This document shows positions 25,782-34,194 of a stretch of 64,000 nt of DNA, one piece after another; position 1 is the stretch's first letter; every line of letters starts with the position of its first letter. The notes under the pieces were generated by a model. It saw only the letters and a list, made by a program, of their open reading frames with translations, had not been told where the DNA came from and ran no database searches. Position numbers and translations under genes: made by a program. The stretch spans positions 186,001 to 250,000 of the forward strand of contig NZ_CANKXW010000005.1 in the NCBI RefSeq assembly GCF_947487805.1. Direction: 5' to 3'. This stretch comes from an uncultured Tateyamaria sp. (GTDB lineage Bacteria > Pseudomonadota > Alphaproteobacteria > Rhodobacterales > Rhodobacteraceae).

Positions 25782-26861
25782 ATGAAACGATTCTTGGGTG
25801 CAGCCGCCTTGGCACTTGCGGCCTCTGCAGTGTCCGCTGCGGCGCAGGGTTGTGGTGGCGTCTATACCGTTGTGGGTGGGGACAGCCTGTCGCTGATCGC
25901 CGACAAGCACTACAAGAATGTCTCCAAGTGGACCGAAGTGCATCGCAACAACCTGTCCGTCATCGGCGAAAACCCCAACGCCCTGCGGATCGGGATGAAG
26001 TTGCGGCTGGGCTGCATCGACGGGCTGCCCGTGGGTCTTGAGGGGGCCGCCGCGCCGCAGCCTGCCACCGCGCTTGCGCCTGCCCCCGCGGTCGCGCCAC
26101 CCCCCCGCCGCAAGCTGGAGCAGACGATCAACATCGTCACGGCGGGCGACTTTGCGCCATTCACCGATCAGACGCTCGAAAACGAAGGGTTGATCACCGA
26201 CGTGGTCAACACCGCCATGGCCAAGTCGTCCTCGGCCGACACATACCGCGTGCACTGGGTCAATGACTGGTCGTCGCATCTGGATCCGCTGATGAGTTCG
26301 GCAATGATGGACATGGCGTTCCCCTGGTACAAACCCGATTGCGCCGGATCGCCCGACAACTACCGATGCCAGAATTTCCATTTCTCGGACCCGATGTTCG
26401 AGATGCTGATCCTGCTTTTTGTCGATAAGACCCGCCCCATTCCATTCGCGCAGGACAGCGATATCGAGGGGCGCACACTGTGCCGCCCGGCAGGGTATTT
26501 CACCCATGATCTGGACCGCGCCGACCGGCGCTGGATCTCGGACGGCAAGATCACGTTGAAACAGCCGACGACCGTGCAGGCGTGCTTTGACATGCTGGTC
26601 GCGGGCGAGGTCGATGCGGTTGCGATGAATGAATTCACGGGCCGGGCCGCGATCAAGTCGCTGGACCTCAAGGACCGGGTCGAGGTTGTCCAGGGTCGCC
26701 CGATCTCGATCGAGGGGCTGCATGTGCTGGTGCACAAGGACCATCCCGACGCCGACGCCCTGCTGGCCACGATCAACGGGGGCCTCGATGTGATCAAGGC
26801 CACCGGTGATTACCAGCAGGTGATCGACCGCCATATGACGAAAATCTGGGCCGACTTCTGA
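25782..26861 (+). CDS. LysM-like domain fused to family-3 solute-binding domain (paralogue 1)
   Basis: Exported protein of 359 residues. Signal peptide (about 1-21), LysM-like domain (about 24-78; VYTVVGGDSLSLIADKHY) closed by Cys24 and Cys78, a Pro-Ala linker (90-110), then a periplasmic binding-protein family 3 domain (about 115-355). The binding domain has conserved cysteines in KPDCAG, YRCQNF, TLCRPAGYF and ACFDML, shared with the paralogue downstream. A LysM would tether a solute-binding domain to peptidoglycan, an unusual design; no ABC permease is adjacent, so sensing or scavenging is possible. Ligand unknown. Confidence 0.8.
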   Translation: MKRFLGAAALALAASAVSAAAQGCGGVYTVVGGDSLSLIADKHYKNVSKWTEVHRNNLSVIGENPNALRIGMKLRLGCIDGLPVGLEGAAAPQPATALAPAPAVAPPPRRKLEQTINIVTAGDFAPFTDQTLENEGLITDVVNTAMAKSSSADTYRVHWVNDWSSHLDPLMSSAMMDMAFPWYKPDCAGSPDNYRCQNFHFSDPMFEMLILLFVDKTRPIPFAQDSDIEGRTLCRPAGYFTHDLDRADRRWISDGKITLKQPTTVQACFDMLVAGEVDAVAMNEFTGRAAIKSLDLKDRVEVVQGRPISIEGLHVLVHKDHPDADALLATINGGLDVIKATGDYQQVIDRHMTKIWADF

Positions 26862-26872
26862 GGAGAGCCGCG

Positions 26873-27901
26873 ATGCTGCGCACCCTGATCTACAGTACCG
26901 TTGGATCGGTCGCGCTGGCCGGGTCGGCCGCCGCCTGCCAATCGACGCTGACCGTGGCTCCCGGCGATACGCTGTTCTCCATCGCCGAAGAACAGTTGGG
27001 AGACCTGTCGCGCTGGTCGCTGATCTTTTACAACAATCCCGACATCCAGGGCGGCAGTCTGCTGGAGCTGCCGCCGGGCACCGTTCTGTCGATCCCGTGC
27101 CCCGAGGACGCGGTGCGTGCGCCGGACCCCACGCCCTTGCAGCAGCCCGACGCCGAGGCCGAGATGATGCTGGTGACGGGGTCGAACTATGCGCCCTTTA
27201 CCGCTCTGGATTGGCCAGGGCAGGGGATGCTGACCGAACTGGTCAATGCCGCGCTGGAGACCACCCCCAATCCGCTGACTTATTCGATCACGTGGGAAAA
27301 TGACTGGTCCAAGCACCTGTTTCCGATGCTCGATTCCAAGGAATTCGACATGGGGTTCCCGTGGTTCCAGCCGGATTGCGCGGGCAACCCGACCAATGAA
27401 CGCTGTGTGAATTTCCACTTTTCCGATCCGCTGGTCGATCTGGTGATCCTGCTGTTCTCCAAAAGTGACGATCCGATTGCCTTTGAGACCGACACGGACC
27501 TGCACGGCAAGACGCTGTGCCGTCCCGCGGGCTATTTCACCCACGATCTGGACCGCGCCGACCGGCAGTGGCTGAGCAAGGGATTGATCACGCTGGAGCA
27601 ACCGGCCACGCCGGATGACTGTTTCAACATGCTGGTCGCGGGCGAGGTGGACGCGGTGGCGCTCAACGAATTTCTGGGCGTGCAGAAGATGTTCGAGATG
27701 GGGCTGACGGACGTGGTCGCCCCCTCGGACCGGCCGTTGTCGGTCGAGGGGCTGCATGTGCTGATTTCCAAGAAACACTGGCGCGGCACGGCGCATCTTT
27801 ACCGGTTCAACGCCGGTCTTGCCAAGCTCAAGCAGACCGACCGGTACAACGAGATCGTCAGCCGTCATCTGGCGCTGTTCTGGGACCAGATCAAAAGCTG
27901 A
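26873..27901 (+). CDS. LysM-like domain fused to family-3 solute-binding domain (paralogue 2)
   Basis: Exported protein of 342 residues, clearly paralogous to the gene 11 bases upstream. Signal peptide (about 1-21), LysM-like domain (about 22-76; LTVAPGDTLFSIAEEQLGD) bracketed by Cys22 and Cys76, short linker, then the family-3 binding domain from about 98. PDCAG, RCVNFHFSDP, LCRPAGYFTHDLDRADR and DCFNML are shared with paralogue 1, so cysteine framework and binding site are likely conserved, while linkers differ. GGAGAG precedes the ATG. The two are cotranscribed. Confidence 0.8.
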   Translation: MLRTLIYSTVGSVALAGSAAACQSTLTVAPGDTLFSIAEEQLGDLSRWSLIFYNNPDIQGGSLLELPPGTVLSIPCPEDAVRAPDPTPLQQPDAEAEMMLVTGSNYAPFTALDWPGQGMLTELVNAALETTPNPLTYSITWENDWSKHLFPMLDSKEFDMGFPWFQPDCAGNPTNERCVNFHFSDPLVDLVILLFSKSDDPIAFETDTDLHGKTLCRPAGYFTHDLDRADRQWLSKGLITLEQPATPDDCFNMLVAGEVDAVALNEFLGVQKMFEMGLTDVVAPSDRPLSVEGLHVLISKKHWRGTAHLYRFNAGLAKLKQTDRYNEIVSRHLALFWDQIKS

Positions 27902-28005
27902 CGGGCGCGCAAGTTTGGCTTGCCGCGCGCTGGCGCGTCGGCCATTGTGCGCAAAAGGCTGAAAAAACGGCAGGCGGCAGATGGCGGTAAACGCAGGGCA
28001 GAGGC

Positions 28006-28716
28006 ATGGCTGAGCCTCTGGTATTTCTACCCGGTATGATGTGTGACGCGCGGCTCTTTGGGCCGCAGATTGCGGCGTTGTCGGCCGACTTTTCCGTCAT
28101 GGTGTCGCCCGTGACGCGCGGCGAACGGATCGAGGAAATTGCCAGCGGTCTGCTGGACGAGTTGCCGCAACGGTTCGCGCTCGCAGGGTTGTCGATGGGC
28201 GGCATCGTGGCGATGGAATTGCTGCGCCGTGCGCCGGACCGGATCACGCGGCTGGCCTTGATGGACACCAACCCGCTGGCCGAAACCCCACAGGTCGCCG
28301 CCGCGCGCGAGCCGCAGATCGTCAAGGTGCGCACGGGCCGTATGGCCGATGTGATGCGCGAAGAGATGAAGCCGAATTACCTGGCCCCCGGCCCCTATCG
28401 CAACGAGATCCTCGATCTGGTGATGGACATGGCCGAGGCGTTGGGCCCCGACGTTTTCATACGGCAGTCACGCGCCCTGCAACGTCGCCGCGATCAGCAG
28501 GGGACGTTGCGCAAGTGCCGGGTGCCGACCATGATCCTGTGCGGTGCCCATGACGCGCTGTGCCCGGTCAAACGCCACACGTTCATGGCAGAGCTGATCC
28601 ATGGCGCGGAATTGCGGGTGCTGGACCATGCCGGTCACCTGCCGACACTTGAGATGCCGGACGAAACCACACAGGCGATCCGCGACTGGATGCGGCAGCC
28701 CTTGGTGCTGCGCTGA
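28006..28716 (+). CDS. alpha/beta hydrolase
   Basis: Cytoplasmic serine hydrolase of 236 residues. Oxyanion segment LPGMMCD, nucleophile GLSMGG (about 63-68), acid GAHDALC and terminal His HAGHLP are all in place. Similar to esterases of the BioH/MenH type but without pathway context. Monocistronic, convergent with the DUF6151 gene. Confidence 0.87.
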   Translation: MAEPLVFLPGMMCDARLFGPQIAALSADFSVMVSPVTRGERIEEIASGLLDELPQRFALAGLSMGGIVAMELLRRAPDRITRLALMDTNPLAETPQVAAAREPQIVKVRTGRMADVMREEMKPNYLAPGPYRNEILDLVMDMAEALGPDVFIRQSRALQRRRDQQGTLRKCRVPTMILCGAHDALCPVKRHTFMAELIHGAELRVLDHAGHLPTLEMPDETTQAIRDWMRQPLVLR

Positions 28717-28718
28717 GG

Positions 28719-29312
28719 TCAGGTTTGGTTGGGTGTGCCGGGATATAGTCCCGCGCGTTCCGCATCGGTCACCACGTGGATCTCGCGAACAGGTTTGCCG
28801 GTGCTGGCGTCAAAGAATGGTGTGTTTTTCCAACGGCCCATCAAACGGCGCGACAGCGCGCGCCCAGCAAATCCCATCAGAAACGTCCACCCACCCTCAT
28901 GTCCGCGCTTGCCATTGGGCTTGCGCACAAAGGCGCGCGCCTTGACCGGGCCAAGAGGGGCTGGATCCTCCAGCCGGTCGGTGCGGAAGGAGGCAAATGA
29001 CACCTTGGGCGTGCGCATCGTGTTGAACAGGACCGCGCCGCAGCACCGGGCCTGCCAGCGCAAGAGGCCCTTGTCCGAGAGGGAGAACACCGCCAGCTGA
29101 TCCTCCCCCGCATCAAATCTCACCCGGTCGGGCACCGTCTGATAGAGTTGCACGCCGCCGGGCGCGGGATCGGGTTGCCCGGCATAAAGCTCGGTCGCGC
29201 GGCAATCGTGGCAATAGCATTCGGCGCGGGTGCCGTTCTGTGGCGACACGCCCAACAGCGTGCCGCGCAGTTTTCCGCAATCACAGGCAAAGGGCAGATC
29301 GACGCCTGCCAT
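28719..29312 (-). CDS. DUF6151/GFA-like zinc-binding protein
   Basis: Cytoplasmic protein of 197 residues. CDCG near the N-terminus, CYCHDC in the next strand pair and a later CCG match the cysteine layout of the CENP-V/GFA zinc fold; the wider sequence fits the DUF6151 group. GFA itself adds glutathione to formaldehyde, but that should not be assumed here. It ends four bases upstream of the phaZ 3' end on the same strand. Confidence 0.75.
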   Translation of the reverse strand: MAGVDLPFACDCGKLRGTLLGVSPQNGTRAECYCHDCRATELYAGQPDPAPGGVQLYQTVPDRVRFDAGEDQLAVFSLSDKGLLRWQARCCGAVLFNTMRTPKVSFASFRTDRLEDPAPLGPVKARAFVRKPNGKRGHEGGWTFLMGFAGRALSRRLMGRWKNTPFFDASTGKPVREIHVVTDAERAGLYPGTPNQT

Positions 29313-29316
29313 GGCC

Positions 29317-30588
29317 TCAGGCCGCCGCGTTCTTGTTCGCGGCCTTCTTGCCCGGCTTGGGCGAATTGGCGTCGATGAAATCCATCACGAGCGGACGGAT
29401 ATTGTTGCGCCAGCTGCGCCCGGCAAAGATCCCGTAGTGACCGGCGCCGGGTTCCACATGGCTGGCCTTTTTGCTGTCGGGCAGGCCGGTGCACAGATCC
29501 AGCGCCGCCACGCATTGGCCGGGGGCCGAGATATCGTCATTCGCCCCTTCGACCGTTTTGACGGCGACGGTCGTGATCTTGCCGATATCGACGCGCTTGC
29601 CATTCACGGTAAACGCGTTCTTGGCAATCTCGGCGCGTTTGAAGATCCGGTCCACGGTCGACAGGTAGAACTCCGCCGTCATGTCCATCACGGCGAGGTA
29701 TTCGTCGTAGAACGTGTTGTGCTTGTCATGATCACCCGCATCGCCGCGCGCCACGGCGCTGATTTGGTCGGTGAAGGCCTTGGAATGTTTTTCCCCGTTC
29801 ATCGACATGAAGGATGCCAGTTGCAGGAGGCCGGGATAGACCTTGCGGCCAACGCCGGGATATTTGAAGCCGACCCGTTGGATCATCATCTCTTCGAGCT
29901 GGCCCATGGTCACACGGCGCCCGAAATCGGTCACGTCGGTGGCATTTGCGTCCGGGTCAATCGGCCCGCCGATCAGGGTCAGCGACCGTGGCTGTGCGTC
30001 GGGGTCTTCTTCGGCAAGGTATGCGGTGGCCGCCAGCGTCAGGGGGGCCGGTTGGCACACGGCGATCACATGGGTGTCGGGACCCATGTGGCGCATGTAG
30101 TCGACGAGGTAGAGCGTGTAATCCTCAACGTCGAACTTTCCTGCGCTGACGGGAATGTCGCGGGCGTTGTGCCAGTCGGTCACGTAGACTTCGCAATCCT
30201 GCATCAGCGAGATGACGGTAGAGCGCAGAAGCGTCGCGTAGTGGCCGGACATCGGTGCCACCAGCAGCACCTTGCGCTTGCGCGGTGTGCGACCCGTCAC
30301 GTTGAAATGGATCAAATCGCCGAAATCGCCCGGCACAACCACGTCGATCTTGACGATGTGGTCCTTGCCGTCTTCGGCGCTCAGGGTGGGGATGCCCCAA
30401 TCGGGCTTGACCACCATGCGCTGGAACGTGCGTTCCGTCACCTCGCCCCAGGCGCGCATCCACTGCATCGCGGGGTTCGGGACCATGGAAAAGGCGGGAT
30501 AGGCCCCAATGGCCTGCGCGGTCGCACCCAACCATTGATTGGTGTTCCGCATGGTTTCCATCAGATCGTAACTGACCATATAGCGCAT
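29317..30588 (-). CDS. phaZ: intracellular poly(3-hydroxybutyrate) depolymerase
   Basis: Degrades stored PHB granules inside the cell. The 423-residue protein has the Cys-type nucleophile motif VCQPAP with Cys178, as in the Ralstonia PhaZ1 group, rather than a Ser lipase box, and HVEPGAGHYGIFAG near the C-terminus with the catalytic His. The ATG at 30588 has AAGGAAC upstream. It is divergent from phaC, the usual arrangement in Rhodobacteraceae. Confidence 0.93.
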   Translation of the reverse strand: MRYMVSYDLMETMRNTNQWLGATAQAIGAYPAFSMVPNPAMQWMRAWGEVTERTFQRMVVKPDWGIPTLSAEDGKDHIVKIDVVVPGDFGDLIHFNVTGRTPRKRKVLLVAPMSGHYATLLRSTVISLMQDCEVYVTDWHNARDIPVSAGKFDVEDYTLYLVDYMRHMGPDTHVIAVCQPAPLTLAATAYLAEEDPDAQPRSLTLIGGPIDPDANATDVTDFGRRVTMGQLEEMMIQRVGFKYPGVGRKVYPGLLQLASFMSMNGEKHSKAFTDQISAVARGDAGDHDKHNTFYDEYLAVMDMTAEFYLSTVDRIFKRAEIAKNAFTVNGKRVDIGKITTVAVKTVEGANDDISAPGQCVAALDLCTGLPDSKKASHVEPGAGHYGIFAGRSWRNNIRPLVMDFIDANSPKPGKKAANKNAAA

Positions 30589-30684
30589 AACAGTTCCTTC
30601 GTACCCGGTTGGCCCGCGCGGATATGTTTCCACGTCGGACGGTTTGTCGCTTTGCGCCCTGAAACATGCGACCATACATACGCC

Positions 30685-30706
30685 GCATCCGTAAATCTGC
30701 GGATGC
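30685..30706. promoter_or_regulatory. inverted repeat in the phaZ-phaC intergenic region
   Basis: GCATCCG (30685-30691) and CGGATGC (30700-30706) form a perfect seven-base inverted repeat, followed by TGCATGTGCG. TGC-rich repeats are the known target type of PhaR in this family, so this is a candidate control site for the divergent phaZ and phaC. Confidence 0.4.
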
Positions 30707-30739
30707 TGCATGTGCGAAGACTACGAGGAAGATGTTAAT

Positions 30740-32545
30740 ATGACAACCAATGACACAACCGCTGGTGCTGTGTCGGGCGAAAACCTCGACAAATTGAACG
30801 CAAATCTTCGTAAAGTTGAGGAGTTGACCCAGCGACTCACGCAGGTTTTGACGCACCGCAGCACGCACAACACGGCGCTGGACGGCCCGAATCAGGAATT
30901 GTTCGCCAAGGCTGCCACCGCCTATTGGCACGAGGCGTTTCGCGAACCGGCAAAGGTGCTGGAGCACCAGTTGCAGTTCTGGTCCAAGTCGGTGACCCAT
31001 TTCGTGGAGGCACAGCAGGCGCTGGCCTCCGGCAAGTTGCAGGCCCCGGCCGATCCCGGCCCCAAGGACCGGCGCTTTGCCAACCCGCTTTGGGACACGC
31101 ACCCCTATTTCAACTATGTCAAACAGCAATACCTGATCAACGCGGACGCCGTGCAGCAGGCCGTGGATGACGTCAGCGATCTGGACCCGCTGGAGAAAAA
31201 GCGGCTGGCCTACTTTTCGCGCCAGATCGTCGACATGATGAGCCCCACGAATTTCCTGGCCACCAATCCGGACGCGCTGGAAAAGGCGGTGGAGACCGAA
31301 GGACTGTCGCTGGTGCAGGGGCTGGAGAACCTGATTTCCGACCTCGAAGCCAATAATGGCGAATTGATCGTCAAACTGGCCGATGACAAGGCGTTCGAAC
31401 TGGGCGGCAATATCGCCACCACGCCGGGCAAGGTCGTGTTCCGCAACAAGATGATGGAGCTGATCCAGTATACGCCGACCACCGAAACCGTGCACAAGAC
31501 GCCCATCGTGCTGTTTCCGCCGTGGATCAACAAATTCTACATTCTCGACCTCAAGCAACAGAACAGCCTGGTGAAGTGGATCGTGGATCAGGGCCACACC
31601 CTGTTCGTGGTCAGCTGGGTCAACCCGGATGCGGCCTATGCCGATGTGGGTCTCGAGGACTATATCGAGGACGGGTACCTGACCGCGATCCGCGAGGCCA
31701 AGGCGATCTGTGGTGAAAAGCAGGTCAACGCGATCGGCTATTGCATTGCGGGCACCACGCTGTCGCTGACGCTCAGCCTGCTCAAACAGCGCAAGGACAA
31801 GTCGATCAAGTCGGCCACGTTCTTTACCGCGCTGACGGATTTCGGCGATCAGGGTGAATTCGCGCCATTCCTGACCGATGACTTCATTGACGGGATCGAG
31901 GCAGAGACCGAGGCCAAGGGCATTTTGCCGTCGGTGATCATGGCGCGGACTTTCACCTTCTTGCGGTCCAACGACCTCGTCTACACGCCTGCGATCAAAA
32001 GCTATATGATGGGCGAAACGCCACCGGCCTTTGACTTGCTCTATTGGAACGGCGATGGGGCCAACCTGCCGGGCAAGATGGCGATGCAGTATCTGCGCGG
32101 CCTGTGCCAGCGCAACGAATTGGCAACGGGCGGCTTTGACCTGATGGGGCATCATCTGGAACTGGGCGACATCGATGTGCCCTTGTGTGCCATCGCCTGC
32201 GAGACCGATCACATCGCGCCGTGGAAGGACTGTTACCGCGGGGTGCAGCAGATGGGGTCCAAGGACCGGACGTTCATCATGACCCAGTCGGGCCATATCG
32301 CGGGCATCGTGAACCCGCCGAGCAAGAACAAGTACGGCCACTATACCAATGATGATCTGGGCCTCGACCATGCCGACTGGCTGGAGGGTGCCAAGTTCCA
32401 CGAAGGGTCCTGGTGGCCGCGCTGGGGCAGGTGGATCAAAAAGCGCGGCGGCGCGCAGGTTCCGGCCCGCACGCCGGGGGATTCGGAGCATCCGGTGCTG
32501 TGCGATGCGCCCGGCACATACGTGGCCGTCAAGGCAAAGCCCTGA
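30740..32545 (+). CDS. phaC: class I polyhydroxyalkanoate synthase
   Basis: Polymerises (R)-3-hydroxybutyryl-CoA on the granule surface. At 601 residues it is the size of a class I enzyme that works without PhaE. The lipase-box-like GYCIAG (333-338) contains the nucleophile Cys335; the Asp is in CETDHIAPW and the His in TQSGHIAG. GAGGAAG lies nine bases before the ATG at 30740. Downstream is the phasin gene. Confidence 0.96.
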   Translation: MTTNDTTAGAVSGENLDKLNANLRKVEELTQRLTQVLTHRSTHNTALDGPNQELFAKAATAYWHEAFREPAKVLEHQLQFWSKSVTHFVEAQQALASGKLQAPADPGPKDRRFANPLWDTHPYFNYVKQQYLINADAVQQAVDDVSDLDPLEKKRLAYFSRQIVDMMSPTNFLATNPDALEKAVETEGLSLVQGLENLISDLEANNGELIVKLADDKAFELGGNIATTPGKVVFRNKMMELIQYTPTTETVHKTPIVLFPPWINKFYILDLKQQNSLVKWIVDQGHTLFVVSWVNPDAAYADVGLEDYIEDGYLTAIREAKAICGEKQVNAIGYCIAGTTLSLTLSLLKQRKDKSIKSATFFTALTDFGDQGEFAPFLTDDFIDGIEAETEAKGILPSVIMARTFTFLRSNDLVYTPAIKSYMMGETPPAFDLLYWNGDGANLPGKMAMQYLRGLCQRNELATGGFDLMGHHLELGDIDVPLCAIACETDHIAPWKDCYRGVQQMGSKDRTFIMTQSGHIAGIVNPPSKNKYGHYTNDDLGLDHADWLEGAKFHEGSWWPRWGRWIKKRGGAQVPARTPGDSEHPVLCDAPGTYVAVKAKP

Positions 32546-32605
32546 AATTACATCACCTTTCCCTTGGGTCAGGATATTTTGCCGCAGTGCAGCATTTGTC
32601 TTGAA

Positions 32606-32622
32606 ATGCTGCGGCGCAGCAT
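32606..32622 (+). promoter_or_regulatory. PhaR operator upstream of phaP
   Basis: ATGCTGC-GGC-GCAGCAT is a perfect seven-base inverted repeat around CTGC-N3-GCAG (32609-32619), the motif reported for PhaR of Rhodobacter sphaeroides. A further TGCAGCAT lies upstream at 32588-32595 and pairs with the same arm. The phaP start is at 32687, the right distance for repression near the promoter. Confidence 0.7.
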
Positions 32623-32686
32623 CTATCTTGTTTGCAGACGCAGAAACGCGGGATGTTCCCGCAGCGACGCAAAAGGATTGAAGACA

Positions 32687-33130
32687 ATGGCCAAGACACC
32701 TGACATGACCGCGATGTTCAAAGACGTTATGGGTTCGTTCCCCGTCGACACAGCCGCGATGGAAGACGCATTCAAAACAGCGACATCGCTGAACGAGAAA
32801 CTGAGCACAGTTGCCATAGACGCAGCCGAGAAATCGACTGAAATCTCGTCCAAGTGGACAAAAGAGACCCTGTCGAAACTGGCCGACATCTCCAAGGCGA
32901 AAGCCGAGCCTGCCGACTATGCCAAAGCAATGACCGATTTCGCATCGGCCTATGCCGAAGTGACCGCCGAGCACATGGCTGCCTTCGCTGAAGTTGCCAA
33001 GAAAGTGCAGATGGACACCGTGGAACTGATGATGGCCGCTGGCAAAGACATGAGCGAAGACGCATCCGCCGCCGTGAAAAAAGCGACAGGCGACATGACA
33101 GCAGCCGCCAAGAAAGCAGCTGCGAAGTAA
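32687..33130 (+). CDS. phaP: phasin (PHB granule-associated protein)
   Basis: Small amphipathic helical protein of 147 residues that coats PHB granules. It is rich in Ala, Lys and Glu, with heptad-like repeats throughout and a lysine/alanine C-terminal tail (DMTAAAKKAAAK), as in phasins of the phasin_2 type. A PhaR-type operator lies 65 bases upstream, consistent with repression by PhaR until granules titrate it. A strong terminator follows. Confidence 0.92.
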   Translation: MAKTPDMTAMFKDVMGSFPVDTAAMEDAFKTATSLNEKLSTVAIDAAEKSTEISSKWTKETLSKLADISKAKAEPADYAKAMTDFASAYAEVTAEHMAAFAEVAKKVQMDTVELMMAAGKDMSEDASAAVKKATGDMTAAAKKAAAK

Positions 33131-33185
33131 GTCTTACACGAGATATCGCGCCTCATTTCCTCCCTGAACTGGCGTGATGACTTTG

Positions 33186-33211
33186 GCGGGCCCCTATGGG
33201 CCCGCTTTTTT
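33186..33211 (+). terminator. intrinsic terminator of phaP
   Basis: GCGGGCCC (33186-33193), loop CTAT, GGGCCCGC (33198-33205), then six T residues. The hairpin overlaps the last codons of the convergent lysR gene. Confidence 0.92.
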
Positions 33212-34087
33212 CTTGCCCGGCTTCGCCAATGCGTCGGCCAACCAATCGTAAACGCGCCGGATGCGCGGCGTGCTGCGTAGTTCGGGATGTGCCGTCAACC
33301 AGATCGGCAGGCTTGCAATGGGGGTGTCGCGCAGAATCCGCGCGACGTCCGGATCGTTATCGCCCACAGGCACCTGCCCGAAGCCGATGCCGCATCCCGC
33401 CCGCACCATCTGCCACGAGACCACCTGGTCATCGCAGCGAAACGCAAAGAAGTCGGGCGTCACGTGCACGCCCACCTTGGCCATGCCCTCGATGATCAAC
33501 GTGCTGCAGTCATATCCGATGATGTCATGGCTGCGAAACGCCTCGACCGTGTCGGGGATGCCGCGGCGCGCGATATAGGCGTGGCTGGCATAGGCCCCAA
33601 TGGGCAGGTCACCCACATGGCGGGCAATCACGTCATTCTGGGTGGGGCGGTACATGCGCACGGCGATGTCGGCCTCGCGACGCAGCAGGTTTTCGGTGCT
33701 GTCGGAGGCCACCAGCTCCACCGAGATGTCGGGATGCGCCTGCCGCAGCGCGGCCAGGATCGGGGGCAAGGTGAAGGTCGCGACCACCTGGCTGGCGGTG
33801 ACGCGCACGGTCCCGCCAAGGTTGGTCGCAGTGCCAAGCATCGACATCCGCGCCGCCGCATCCGCCATTTGCCCCGCATGTTCCAACAGCTCTGTGCCCG
33901 CGCGGGTTAACGCCATACCACCACGGCTGCGATCGAACAGACGCGCGCCCAGTGTGGTTTCGAGTTGCGCGATATGGCGGCTGAGCGTGGGTTGGCTGCT
34001 CTGTCGCGCGCGCGCCGCCGCAGAGAGAGAGCCGTTTTCAGCCACAGCCACGAAGGATTGGATTTGGGACCAGTCAGGGATCGTCAT
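33194..34087 (-). CDS. LysR-family transcriptional regulator
   Basis: Regulator of 297 residues with an N-terminal winged helix (about 5-64; FVAVAENGSLSAAARARQSS and PTLSRHIAQLETTLGARLFD) and a periplasmic-binding-like effector domain (about 90-290). It is divergent from an NAD-dependent epimerase-like gene, which by LysR convention is its likely target; an imperfect palindrome sits between them. The pair separates phaP from phaR. Confidence 0.93.
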   Translation of the reverse strand: MTIPDWSQIQSFVAVAENGSLSAAARARQSSQPTLSRHIAQLETTLGARLFDRSRGGMALTRAGTELLEHAGQMADAAARMSMLGTATNLGGTVRVTASQVVATFTLPPILAALRQAHPDISVELVASDSTENLLRREADIAVRMYRPTQNDVIARHVGDLPIGAYASHAYIARRGIPDTVEAFRSHDIIGYDCSTLIIEGMAKVGVHVTPDFFAFRCDDQVVSWQMVRAGCGIGFGQVPVGDNDPDVARILRDTPIASLPIWLTAHPELRSTPRIRRVYDWLADALAKPGKKKAGP

Positions 34088-34092
34088 GGGTT

Positions 34093-34117
34093 ATCTATTC
34101 ATTTTTGAATGATAGAT
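34093..34117. promoter_or_regulatory. LysR-type operator between the divergent pair
   Basis: ATCTAT and ATAGAT flank TCATT-TTTG-AATGA (34099-34112), an imperfect palindrome six bases beyond the lysR start. Its size and position suit a LysR autoregulatory site. Confidence 0.5.
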
Positions 34118-34194
34118 GTCAAACTATGACAAATGACCTGCAATATTGAATGGCATAGAGTGACCCCATCAAACGGATCAAAAGGAGATTCCCC

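Noticed and set aside
30125-32974. A 949-codon open frame on the - strand across phaC
   Set aside because: It is antisense to a clear phaC and phaP, lacks a ribosome site and has the low-complexity composition typical of opposite-strand frames in high-GC DNA.
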